This document shows positions 40,531 through 48,338 of a stretch of DNA of 63,519 bases, piece by piece. Numbering within the stretch: position 1 is the first letter of the stretch; every line of letters starts with the position of its first letter. The stretch comes from Chitinophagales bacterium (GTDB taxonomy: Bacteria; Bacteroidota; Bacteroidia; Chitinophagales; LD1): contig JAEUVA010000020.1 in assembly GCA_016787045.1 (NCBI GenBank), forward strand, positions 1 to 63,519. Direction: 5' to 3'. The position numbers and the translations under genes were made by a program. The notes under the pieces were generated by a model. That model saw only the letters and a program-made list of their open reading frames with translations, had not been told where the DNA came from and searched no databases.

Positions 40531-40560
40531 TTGTATATACAATTATTGTATTTACATTTG
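40531..40560 (+). promoter_or_regulatory. Pirin-operon promoter with overlapping MarR-type operator
   Basis: TTGTATATACAA (40531-40542), a perfect palindrome, supplies the -33 TTG. TACATTTG (40553-40560) is the -7 element after a 19-bp spacing. The layout is the same as at 40025-40054, which makes a shared regulator the simplest reading. The pirin ATG follows 18 bp later. Confidence 0.72.
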
Positions 40561-40578
40561 TAGAAGAAATCAGTCTAT

Positions 40579-41451
40579 ATGAAAAAATTGATAGAAAAAG
40601 TACTAGCTCCACCCGCTCCACATATGGTGGGTGATGGCTTCAGGGTACACAACTTTTTTCCGGGAGGTTATTCTCTGGGATTACAGCGCATGAGTCCATT
40701 CTTTATGATGGACTACAATGCCAAAGTAGAGTTTCCGGCTTCTGAGCGCCAGAGAGGTGTAGGCGTGCATCCGCACCGTGGGTTTGAAACGGTAACCCTG
40801 GCTTATGCCGGGGCTGTAGCACACCACGATAGTGCAGGAAACAGCGGCACTATATACCCCGGTGATGTGCAATGGATGACAGCAGCAAGTGGTGTGTTAC
40901 ACAAAGAATATCATGAAACAGAATTTGCCCGTAAGGGTGGCGCTTTTCAAATGGTACAGCTATGGGTAAACTTACCGGCTAAATTCAAAATGACATCGCC
41001 AAAGTACCAAAGCATTACTACTGCACAAATGGGTAAATATGACTTGCCCAACGGCAAAGGCCGTGTAGATGTAGTGGCCGGAGAGTTCCACTCCGTTAAA
41101 GGTGCGGCTGACACATTTACGCCCATTCAAATGTATAACATGTATTTGCATGATGGAGCAACCATCAACTTTGAACTGCCTAGTCATTTCAACTCCTGCA
41201 TTTTGTTGCTTGAAGGGCAAGCTACCATTAATGGTACCACAGTTAAACAAGATCATTTGCTGCTTTTCAAAAACGAGGGGACAGATGTGAGTATTGAAAC
41301 AACAGAAGATGCAAAACTACTAGTATTGAGTGGTGAACCTATCGATGAGCCAATTGTAGCTTATGGTCCGTTTCTAATGAACACAAAAGAGGAAATCATT
41401 CAGGCCTACGAAGATGTGAATAGCGGAAAGTTTGGATATTTGGAAGATTGA
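40579..41451 (+). CDS. Pirin family protein (probable quercetin 2,3-dioxygenase-like)
   Basis: Bicupin of 290 aa. The N-terminal cupin holds the metal ligands H64 and H66 (in GVHPHRGFETVTLAY), H108 and E110 (in SGVLHKEYH), the pattern that binds iron in pirin and YhhW. DVQWMTAASGVLHKE is the family signature. Bacterial pirins can degrade flavonols or act as redox sensors. It is the first gene after a MarR-type operator, consistent with induction by phenolic or quinone compounds. It is followed after 92 bp by an FMN reductase. Confidence 0.93.
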   Translation: MKKLIEKVLAPPAPHMVGDGFRVHNFFPGGYSLGLQRMSPFFMMDYNAKVEFPASERQRGVGVHPHRGFETVTLAYAGAVAHHDSAGNSGTIYPGDVQWMTAASGVLHKEYHETEFARKGGAFQMVQLWVNLPAKFKMTSPKYQSITTAQMGKYDLPNGKGRVDVVAGEFHSVKGAADTFTPIQMYNMYLHDGATINFELPSHFNSCILLLEGQATINGTTVKQDHLLLFKNEGTDVSIETTEDAKLLVLSGEPIDEPIVAYGPFLMNTKEEIIQAYEDVNSGKFGYLED

Positions 41452-41543
41452 TTATTAAAAAAAACGCTGATTGTAAAAACTCTTAAGATGTTCAGCGATA
41501 AATCGGTTTCATTTTCTGTCAAATCTTATATATAAAACAAACA

Positions 41544-42098
41544 ATGAAAATTACCATCATTTCAGGAAGTCCGCGAAAGACGAGTGTTACCATACGAGTA
41601 GCAAAATTTTTATATCACTATTTTGGAAAAAAATTTCCGCAGCATGAGTACCAGTTCATCAGCATGAACGAAGTACAAATCCCGTTTGTTGAAAAAGTAT
41701 GGAGCACCGTTGCCGATGTACCCGAAGAGTATAAAAGCACTGCTGAAAAAATTTACTCGTCTGATGCATTTGTGCTGGTTACCCCTGAGTATAACGGCAG
41801 TATGTCATCTGCACTGCGCAATCTTTTTGACCACTTCCCAAAACAAAACAAAAAGGTATTTGGCATTGTAACCGCCAGCGATGGCGCCATGGGTGGCATA
41901 CGTGCAGCTGTGGCCATGCAAAACCAAATTTGCGCATGGTTTGGCATACCTGTACCGCAAATGCTGGTGGTAGGAAACATGACTCAAAAGTTTGATACTG
42001 ACGGCAAACTACTTGATGAGAAGTTTAGCAATAACATTCTGAACTTTGCCACCGAATTTATCTGGTTAAGCGAAGCGATTGCACTAAAAAAATCTTAA
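41544..42098 (+). CDS. NADPH-dependent FMN reductase family protein
   Basis: Flavodoxin-like fold of 184 aa with MKITIISGSPRKTSVTIRVAKFL (phosphate-binding loop for FMN), LVTPEYNGSMSSALRNLFDHF (the TPEYN-G-P/S-LKN-D signature), and GIVTASDGAMGGIRAAV. Enzymes of this family reduce quinones, azo compounds, chromate or free flavin by two electrons, avoiding semiquinones. Its place in a MarR-controlled operon with an extradiol dioxygenase and DoxX supports a quinone-detoxifying role. It lies 2 bp before the next gene. Confidence 0.93.
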   Translation: MKITIISGSPRKTSVTIRVAKFLYHYFGKKFPQHEYQFISMNEVQIPFVEKVWSTVADVPEEYKSTAEKIYSSDAFVLVTPEYNGSMSSALRNLFDHFPKQNKKVFGIVTASDGAMGGIRAAVAMQNQICAWFGIPVPQMLVVGNMTQKFDTDGKLLDEKFSNNILNFATEFIWLSEAIALKKS

Positions 42099-42100
42099 CT

Positions 42101-42589
42101 ATGAATAAGGTTCAAAAGTGGTTGCTAGGTGCTTTAGTTTTACTTGTAGGCATACAATTTATTCAGCCGGGTAAAAATGTATCTGCTAGTGAGTCAATAA
42201 AGAGTATAAGTACTGTACATACAGTACCGGAAGATGTTAAGCAAATACTAGTAATTAGCTGTAACGATTGCCACTCCAACAACACTATATATCCTTGGTA
42301 CAGCAACATACAACCGGTTGGTTGGTGGCTGGCGCACCATGTTGACGAAGGTAAGGAAGAGTTAAATTTTGATGAATTTGCCACCTACAGTTTGCGTAAA
42401 CAATACCACAAGTTGGAAGAAACCGAAGAATTAGTTAACGATGGAGAAATGCCATTGAAGTCATACACATGGACGCATAAAAATGCAATACTCAACGAAA
42501 CACAAAAGCAAACAATCCTAAATTGGAGCAAATCAATACGCAGTGAAATGTTGGAAAAATACCCTCTTGATAGTTTGGTGAGGCGATAA
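42101..42589 (+). CDS. Haem-binding domain (haem-bd) protein
   Basis: An N-terminal hydrophobic anchor (MNKVQKWLLGALVLLVGIQFIQP, where the FIQP motif is typical) precedes a single c-type haem site, CNDCH (residues 54-58). The family block follows: SNNTIYPWYSNIQPVGWWLAHHVDEGKEELNFDEF, with MP near 117-118 supplying a possible methionine ligand (GEMPLKSYTWTH). The protein is 162 aa and periplasmic. Its function in electron transfer is assumed from the haem. It is part of the pirin-ygiD operon, with gaps of 2 bp before and 43 bp after. Confidence 0.9.
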   Translation: MNKVQKWLLGALVLLVGIQFIQPGKNVSASESIKSISTVHTVPEDVKQILVISCNDCHSNNTIYPWYSNIQPVGWWLAHHVDEGKEELNFDEFATYSLRKQYHKLEETEELVNDGEMPLKSYTWTHKNAILNETQKQTILNWSKSIRSEMLEKYPLDSLVRR

Positions 42590-42632
42590 AAAAATTCTTC
42601 CACCTATTTTATTCATACCATAATCAATTACT

Positions 42633-43049
42633 ATGTTTCACTCCTTCTTATCTTCAAAGCACAACGCATTTCAGATAAACACTGCCTTACTTCTACTCCG
42701 AGTTGCAGCAGGTATTTGGATGGCTTTTCATGGCTATCAAAAGCTAACCGGGTTTACAACCATAGAACCACAGTTTATGGAGTTTTTGGGGCTTAGCAAA
42801 AGCGTTTCACTGGGCTTAACCATATTTTCAGAGTTATTGTGTTCGTTGTTGTTAGTTGCAGGATTGTTTACGCGTATTGCCTTAATTCCTTTGATTGTAA
42901 CCATGCTGGTAGCTGTGTTTATGGCACATGGTGGCGATTTGTTTGGTGAGGGCGAACATGCGTTTCTGTACTTGGCTATATACTTGGCATTGCTCATCAG
43001 CGGGCCCGGTAAGTATAGTGCAGATGAATGGTTTTATGGTAACAAGTAA
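42633..43049 (+). CDS. DoxX family membrane protein
   Basis: The protein is 138 aa with four membrane helices. LLLLRVAAGIWMAFHGYQKLTGF, then SELLCSLLLVAGLFTRIALIPLIVTMLVAVF, then FLYLAIYLALLISGPGKYSADEW, is the standard DoxX sequence. DoxX proteins such as MhqP and CatD sit in quinone-stress operons of Firmicutes, beside extradiol dioxygenases and nitroreductases, which is the same company as here. It ends 3 bp before the dioxygenase gene. Confidence 0.93.
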   Translation: MFHSFLSSKHNAFQINTALLLLRVAAGIWMAFHGYQKLTGFTTIEPQFMEFLGLSKSVSLGLTIFSELLCSLLLVAGLFTRIALIPLIVTMLVAVFMAHGGDLFGEGEHAFLYLAIYLALLISGPGKYSADEWFYGNK

Positions 43050-43052
43050 ATC

Positions 43053-43934
43053 ATGTTACGTTCTACTTTTATTCAACAACTCGTTTTAACTGCTTTAGGC
43101 ATGTCTTACACAAACACATTAAAAAAAATAAATCAGCGATTGCCTACTGCCGGCAATAAAATGCCAGTTTTGTTTGTTGGGCATGGCTCACCAATGAACG
43201 CCATTGAAGACAATGAGTTTTCGCAACGTTGGGCCAAAATGGGTCAAGAGATACCACAACCTACTACCGTAGTTTGTATTAGTGCTCATTGGTTGACCAA
43301 GGGCACATACATTACTGCGATGGAACAACCAACCACTATTCACGATTTTGGTGGTTTCCCAAAGGACTTGTTTGATGTACAATACCCGGCTCCCGGCCAT
43401 CCGGAGTTGGCTAATGAGGTGACTCAACTTTCTACAACTAACAAAATACAATTGGATCATGAGTGGGGCTTAGACCATGGCACTTGGAGCGTTTTGAAAC
43501 AAATGTACCCTAAGGCAAACATACCGGTATTGCAACTGAGTATAGATTACAATAGGCCTGCAGCTTATCATTTTGCATTAGCAAAAGAGCTGGCCTCACT
43601 GCGCAATAAAGGAGTATTGCTTATAGGTAGCGGTAACATGGTGCATAACCTAAGTATGGTAGCGTGGAATAAAATCAACGAACCAGAATATGGATTTGAC
43701 TGGGCGCATGAAATAAACACATTGTTCAAGCAGCATATCTCTTCCAGAAATTTTAATCCACTATTAAATTATGAATCGTTGGGTGCAGCGGCAAAATTGG
43801 CCATTCCTACGCCTGACCATTACTACCCCATGATCTACTCTTTAGGGCTTATTGATTCTAAAGATGATATATCTTTTTTTAACGATAAAGCAGTAGGTGG
43901 CTCATTGACAATGACCTCTTTTAAAGCTGCATAA
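43053..43934 (+). CDS. ygiD: Extradiol dioxygenase of the 4,5-DOPA dioxygenase (LigB/YgiD) family
   Basis: Class III ring-cleaving dioxygenase using Fe(II), or Zn in plant-type relatives. Family blocks are PVLFVGHGSPMNAIEDN (H44 as ligand), VCISAHWLTKG (second His), and AYHFALAKELASLRNKGVLLIGSGNMVHNL. DHGTWSVLKQMYP carries the other conserved histidine. The length of 293 aa includes about 30 N-terminal residues more than E. coli YgiD, partly hydrophobic, which may be a signal-like leader. It acts on catechol-type rings formed from quinones. It is the last gene of the MarR-controlled operon; its stop abuts the stop of the convergent gene at 43935 with no spacer. Confidence 0.92.
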   Translation: MLRSTFIQQLVLTALGMSYTNTLKKINQRLPTAGNKMPVLFVGHGSPMNAIEDNEFSQRWAKMGQEIPQPTTVVCISAHWLTKGTYITAMEQPTTIHDFGGFPKDLFDVQYPAPGHPELANEVTQLSTTNKIQLDHEWGLDHGTWSVLKQMYPKANIPVLQLSIDYNRPAAYHFALAKELASLRNKGVLLIGSGNMVHNLSMVAWNKINEPEYGFDWAHEINTLFKQHISSRNFNPLLNYESLGAAAKLAIPTPDHYYPMIYSLGLIDSKDDISFFNDKAVGGSLTMTSFKAA

Positions 43935-45296
43935 CTAATGCGCCCCAAATGTATATCTCAGCCCTACATTTAAACCCAAGTTATGTTTGCGTTGTGGTTG
44001 TTTGCCAATTTTTTGGGCAGAGAAAAAATACATGGGCTCTGCATTCAACAAAAAATGTTTAGCCAAACTAATTTCTACACCCAGTGAGGTGTAAATGGAT
44101 GCATAATATCTTTTGGTTCTACCCATACCAAAAGATTCTCCGCTGCTGCTGCTCTTTGCTGCTGTAAAATCGGCAGTAACATTTTCAGTTGTTGGGGTAA
44201 ATGAGTTAAGTTGCTCTATGGTTTGTATATCCGTAGCGGTTGTAATGGGTGGAGCAACATTTAAAGCAACGGGCACTTCGTAATCTATCGTAAACTTTTC
44301 TCTGAGTTTAATGTGATTGATAACCCCTACTGATGCAAACAAACTAACTGCTTTACTTCGGTACAGATAGCCCTTAATCATCAGCGGTATCTGTAGCTCC
44401 CGAATATCAGATCTAACATTTCTAATAGTGCCTACACTATCTGTAATGGAATACTTAGGTTTTTCAACCCGAAAAGAAGTTTGAGCATACAACAGCCCTG
44501 TGGAGATTGCCAATCTATCAACAAACAAAAAATCGTTGGCTAGTCCTATTGCAAATGAGGGACATTGGTAAAAAAAGTGAGTACCGCTTTCTTTAGTTGA
44601 TGCAACTTGCTTACCAACGCTAGTACCACTTACATTAGCCAGTAAACCGAGGGAGTAGTTAAACTTACTCCTTCTCTTTACCGGCAAATCTACCGCGGGC
44701 TCATCTGTTGCCACCGGCAATTCATTAAGTGTGGAATCTAACACAGCAGACACCATTTGCTCTGCTTCTGCTATGAGTACTTCATTCACTTTAAGTTCAG
44801 AAGAGTTGATAGATATAGCAGAAGATGTAAAAGGTGAATTTTCCGCTAAAGTAGATTCATTTGAAGTTGATGCATTGGCCTCATACTCAGAAATAGTAAC
44901 TATAGGACTTAGGTTGTTACTACCAACTTTGTATGCAGAGGTGTTTGGCATGTGTGTAGTTAATGCCGTGTTTACAAATTTTTCGGCTTCAGAAATACGT
45001 GCTGATGTTGGTGAAATTTCTTTGGTACTAATACTGCCCGAAGTGGTACTTAAAGTAATAACTGTAGAAGCAGGTGTTGTTATCTCTTTTGATGAAGTTT
45101 TAAAATAACTGATCCACAATAGCCCCCCGATAAGTGCAGCCGCCATACCTGCTCCGCCAAACCACCACCAAAATATAGATCTGCGTTTTTTCTTTTGGTC
45201 AAGCATCATCTCCATCTGCTCCCACGCCTGTGGGTCAAACGAAAACTCTGTGGTGGTAAGTTTTTCGCGCATCAGCTTATCTGCATTACTTTCCAT
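43935..45296 (-). CDS. Single-pass membrane protein with barrel-like C-terminal domain, encoded after an ECF sigma factor
   Basis: The ATG at 45296 is used; the longer frame would need a TTG start. Residues 1-40 are cytoplasmic and resemble the N-terminus of Bacteroidota anti-sigma-like proteins (MREKLTTTEFSFDPQAWEQMEMML, then KKKRR). A membrane helix follows (about 42-62, IFWWWFGGAGMAAALIGGLLWI), then a Ser/Thr-rich periplasmic stretch. The last 230 residues are beta strands of the outer-membrane PorT-like type (FNYSLGLLANVSGT, LAISTGLLYAQTSF, ASIYTSLGVEISLAKHFLLNAEPMYFF, NLGLNVGLRYTFG). It overlaps the sigma factor gene by 11 bp, so it is probably its co-expressed regulator. An inner-membrane anchor joined to barrel-like strands is puzzling. 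Confidence 0.75.
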   Translation of the reverse strand: MESNADKLMREKLTTTEFSFDPQAWEQMEMMLDQKKKRRSIFWWWFGGAGMAAALIGGLLWISYFKTSSKEITTPASTVITLSTTSGSISTKEISPTSARISEAEKFVNTALTTHMPNTSAYKVGSNNLSPIVTISEYEANASTSNESTLAENSPFTSSAISINSSELKVNEVLIAEAEQMVSAVLDSTLNELPVATDEPAVDLPVKRRSKFNYSLGLLANVSGTSVGKQVASTKESGTHFFYQCPSFAIGLANDFLFVDRLAISTGLLYAQTSFRVEKPKYSITDSVGTIRNVRSDIRELQIPLMIKGYLYRSKAVSLFASVGVINHIKLREKFTIDYEVPVALNVAPPITTATDIQTIEQLNSFTPTTENVTADFTAAKSSSSGESFGMGRTKRYYASIYTSLGVEISLAKHFLLNAEPMYFFSAQKIGKQPQRKHNLGLNVGLRYTFGAH

Positions 45297-45855
45297 ACGC
45301 TGCAATGTTTACTTCGTTTAGTTTCAAAATCATGTCCTGCAATTTTGCTCTTGCCTTAGCTAAGTTAGACTTAGATGTTCCTTCGTTAATGCCGAGCAAT
45401 TCAGCAATTTCGGGATGGGTATAGCCCTCTATCACATATAAATTAAAAACAGTTCGGTAACCGGGTGTCAATTGATTCACTAATTCTAAAATCTGCTCTG
45501 CATTTAAGTCTGCAATCACATTTGAATTATCTTCTACATAAATAGTGGCGTCCATTTCAGCATGCCGATGTCGCACTTCTGCTCGTAGAAAATCTATCGC
45601 TGCATTAACCATTATCCGGTAAATCCATGATTCTAAGTTTCCGCCCTTATTAGCATAAGCTGCTATGTTCTGAAATACTTTCATGAAACCGATATTCAAA
45701 ATCTCTGTGGCTTGCTCCTTACCATTGGCATATCGCATACACACCCCCATCATCTTGCTGTAGTACCTTTCGTACAGCATTTTTTGGAACTGCCGCTTCT
45801 CTTTAATGCAGCCCTCAATGATTTCGGCTTCTGATGCGCTATAGGTCAATTGCAT
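45286..45855 (-). CDS. RNA polymerase ECF-type sigma factor
   Basis: The 189-aa protein has sigma region 2 (FQKMLYERYYSKMMGVCMRYANGKEQATEILNIGFMKVFQNIAAY, then LESWIYRIMVNAAIDFLR, which contacts the -10-type element). It also has region 4 (LVNQLTPGYRTVFNLYVIEGYTHPEIAELLGINEGTSKSNLAKARAKL, the helix-turn-helix for the -35-type element). The linker is short, as in group 4 sigmas. Its stop lies inside the next gene, the membrane protein at 43935, which may hold it inactive. The genes it drives cannot be told from the window. Confidence 0.93.
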   Translation of the reverse strand: MQLTYSASEAEIIEGCIKEKRQFQKMLYERYYSKMMGVCMRYANGKEQATEILNIGFMKVFQNIAAYANKGGNLESWIYRIMVNAAIDFLRAEVRHRHAEMDATIYVEDNSNVIADLNAEQILELVNQLTPGYRTVFNLYVIEGYTHPEIAELLGINEGTSKSNLAKARAKLQDMILKLNEVNIAAYGK

Positions 45856-45897
45856 TGATTCTGAAGAGTAAATTTAGCCACACATTCTTTAACCTCA

Positions 45898-47190
45898 CTA
45901 TTTCTCTACGGCTATGCGGCTCAGGTAGCTCACTTGCATTGGATTAGAAATATCATACTGATAAAGCCCATCTGTACCAATCATCAACAACCGATTATTG
46001 AATGGTATCACATCTGTAGCATTTATACTACCCACCTGTACCACCGGATTAGCCGGGATTGTTTCCGGATTTTGAGCATCCATCACTTTAAGTCCGGCAT
46101 TGCCATCGCACACATAAAGCACATCACCCCATTTACCCAAGCCATGTGGATTTTTCATCTGCACGGTATGCTTCAATACAGGGTTACTAAGTGTTTTAAT
46201 ATCTACTACTTCTAATTGATTAAGCGATGTATTACATGGAGTGCCGCTGCGTAAAGTAACATAGGCGTAATCGCCATCTACCACTACCGGATCGCACGCA
46301 GTGCCGTGTATGTATGTAGAAACATATGCCGGAGCTGTAGGATTACTGATGTTATAGATAAACATGCCATTGGTACTCCCAATAAACAGGTGATTATTGT
46401 AAGGAAAAATAGTTTCAATATTGCGACCGATATATGCGGTACCATTAGCAGATGGATTAGCCGGTGTGCTAACATCAAATACCCTAAGGTTGTTATCATC
46501 TACCACATACAGTGTATTATTGTTTAATGCAAACCGAGCTAATGAGCCTGCTACGCCAGTCTGTGGTGCCGCAGTAAATACAGAAGGTACCATATTACCG
46601 GATGATACATTTACCACATCGCCTTCCATCCATATAGGGCCGCCACCCCAATAGCCACCACCAATTTGACAATCTTTATTGATTTCTTCTGTTACCACCT
46701 CATCTTTGTAAAAGGTTACCACACCTTTCTGCGGGTCAATAGAAGCACCGCTTGTTAATCTGCGTTGTGGCAGTGCATCTTCAACTCGTTTCAGCACAGT
46801 TACATTACTTGGATTGCTAATATCAAGTGCGAGTAAATCCACATAACTATCCGCATACAACACATTACCCTTAGCTGATATATCAATATTACCTGGTATT
46901 TGAATGAATGAAATGGGTTGTGGTGATGAGGGGTTACTATTATTAATGACATGAATGCCCTTGTCCACTTCATTTACAAAAATATAGTTGCCCATCAAGT
47001 AAATTTTACCGGGATTTTTGAGCGATTGTGCCGGCATTGATTTTACGCTACTTCGCAACTCGTCATAGCTCATGTATTGCGGCACATACTTAGTGTACGT
47101 TATTGTTTGGCTGCACTTGTCTTTGGTGCATGAATTGAGTAGAAACAAAGCACTAACTAAACCGATGAGTGATAATGTAAATGACTTCAT
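45898..47190 (-). CDS. LVIVD-repeat lipoprotein
   Basis: Signal peptide II: MKSFTLSLIGLVSALFLLNSC (cysteine at 21). The mature protein is a beta-propeller built of LVIVD-type repeats: DKGIHVINNSNPSSPQPIS, VDLLALDISNPSNVTVLKR, NLRVFDVSTPANPSANG, GMFIYNISNPTAPAYVS, QLEVVDIKTLSNPVLKH, AGLKVMDAQNPETIPANP and GLYQYDISNPMQVSYLS. Each has a hydrophobic strand, then D-x-S-N-P. The length of 430 aa suits a seven-bladed propeller. Proteins of this family are exposed on the cell surface; their ligand is unknown. It is 42 bp upstream of the sigma factor gene on the same strand. Confidence 0.9.
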   Translation of the reverse strand: MKSFTLSLIGLVSALFLLNSCTKDKCSQTITYTKYVPQYMSYDELRSSVKSMPAQSLKNPGKIYLMGNYIFVNEVDKGIHVINNSNPSSPQPISFIQIPGNIDISAKGNVLYADSYVDLLALDISNPSNVTVLKRVEDALPQRRLTSGASIDPQKGVVTFYKDEVVTEEINKDCQIGGGYWGGGPIWMEGDVVNVSSGNMVPSVFTAAPQTGVAGSLARFALNNNTLYVVDDNNLRVFDVSTPANPSANGTAYIGRNIETIFPYNNHLFIGSTNGMFIYNISNPTAPAYVSTYIHGTACDPVVVDGDYAYVTLRSGTPCNTSLNQLEVVDIKTLSNPVLKHTVQMKNPHGLGKWGDVLYVCDGNAGLKVMDAQNPETIPANPVVQVGSINATDVIPFNNRLLMIGTDGLYQYDISNPMQVSYLSRIAVEK

Positions 47191-47304
47191 ACCTTTTTGT
47201 TTGGATTAAAAATTGGTTTGGGCAACTGTTGCTACTATGGAAACGTTTACTCATTACAAACAGTTGCCTGAAGTTTAAAATTGATGATCAAAAACGGAAA
47301 TTGC

Positions 47305-48087
47305 ATGAAATACATCGCTACCCTCTTTACGACATTTCTCTGTTTGCTTGGTTCTGCGCAGCAAACCACAGAGACGGTTTTATATCTCAAAAATGGTAGC
47401 ATTCTGCGTGGCAAACTACATTCGGCAACAGAAGGAAAACATAAAATTGAGCTATTGGGTGGAAGTATTTTTGTTGTAGATGAAACAGATTTAGACAGCA
47501 TCAAAACCGAAAGCACCCACAAACGCCAATTGCGAGACATCAAAAACAACTATTACTACAAAGAGCGAGGTTACCGCCACATTACTGAGTTCGGGATGAT
47601 TTATGGTACAAATATAAAACCCGATGAAACCACATCGTATTACAACACAGGAGATGATTTTGGCGTATCGCTACACACCATTAACGGCTATCAGTTTTGG
47701 CGCTACTTGTACATTGGAGGCGGAGTGGGCATAGACCGCATGATTAGTTACAGGCAAACATTTTCTCCTTTTTATGTACGCATTAGTTCAGCGTTTATCC
47801 GAAAAAAAGTAAGCCCTATGGTGTATGCTGATGGCGGCTATAGCATAATGTGGAAGCAGCCCAAAAACGAATGGTATGAGTTCAAAAACAAGGGCGGTTA
47901 CTATTTTCAAGCAGGTGCAGGTTTACGCATTTACACGCGCAGCAGGGCTTCTGTGTTAATTACAGCCGGCTACAAACGCAACTACAGCGAAACCAAATGG
48001 TGGTACACCCAATGGAACGAAGGGACATACTATACCATCAGACGTACTTATCAGAGAGTGGTAATGAGTGTGGGTGTGAGTTTCTAG
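47305..48087 (+). CDS. Secreted or outer-membrane protein of unknown function
   Basis: The ATG at 47305 gives the signal peptide MKYIATLFTTFLCLLGSAQ; an upstream in-frame TTG/ATG is less likely. A short N-terminal region with an SH3/Lsm-like look (VLYLKNGSILRGKLHSATEGKHKIELLGGSIFVVDETDLDSI) is common at the start of Bacteroidota outer-membrane proteins. It is followed by about eight beta strands of a small barrel (YLYIGGGVGIDRMISY, YFQAGAGLRIYTRSRASVLITAGYKR, RVVMSVGVSF with a terminal Phe). It is divergent from the LVIVD lipoprotein gene. No function is known. Confidence 0.75.
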   Translation: MKYIATLFTTFLCLLGSAQQTTETVLYLKNGSILRGKLHSATEGKHKIELLGGSIFVVDETDLDSIKTESTHKRQLRDIKNNYYYKERGYRHITEFGMIYGTNIKPDETTSYYNTGDDFGVSLHTINGYQFWRYLYIGGGVGIDRMISYRQTFSPFYVRISSAFIRKKVSPMVYADGGYSIMWKQPKNEWYEFKNKGGYYFQAGAGLRIYTRSRASVLITAGYKRNYSETKWWYTQWNEGTYYTIRRTYQRVVMSVGVSF

Positions 48088-48281
48088 CAAATTGAATTGC
48101 TTACATTTATTCTACCAAAAATTGAATTGAAACTTATCTTCAGAGAGTACACCTTTCTCGTTATTGTGCATTTGCCCTAACTCATTGTGTTAGTTTACAA
48201 CCTAGCTAAATCACCATATGTTGCCACTTGTGCAGATAGTTTCATTTACCAACCGTTACAACAAAAATTTACAGCGCTCAT

Positions 48282-48314
48282 AAAAAAAACAGCCACACAA
48301 GTTTGTGTGGCTGT
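48282..48314 (-). terminator. Intrinsic terminator of the porP-ompA transcript
   Basis: Perfect inverted repeat ACAGCCACACAA / TTGTGTGGCTGT separated by two bases (the effective loop is larger). On the minus strand it is followed by a run of seven to eight T, 25 bp after the stop of the PorE-like gene. The remainder of the 251-bp gap from 48088 shows nothing recognisable. Confidence 0.85.
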
Positions 48315-48338
48315 TTTACATATTGCTGTATTTTTCAA

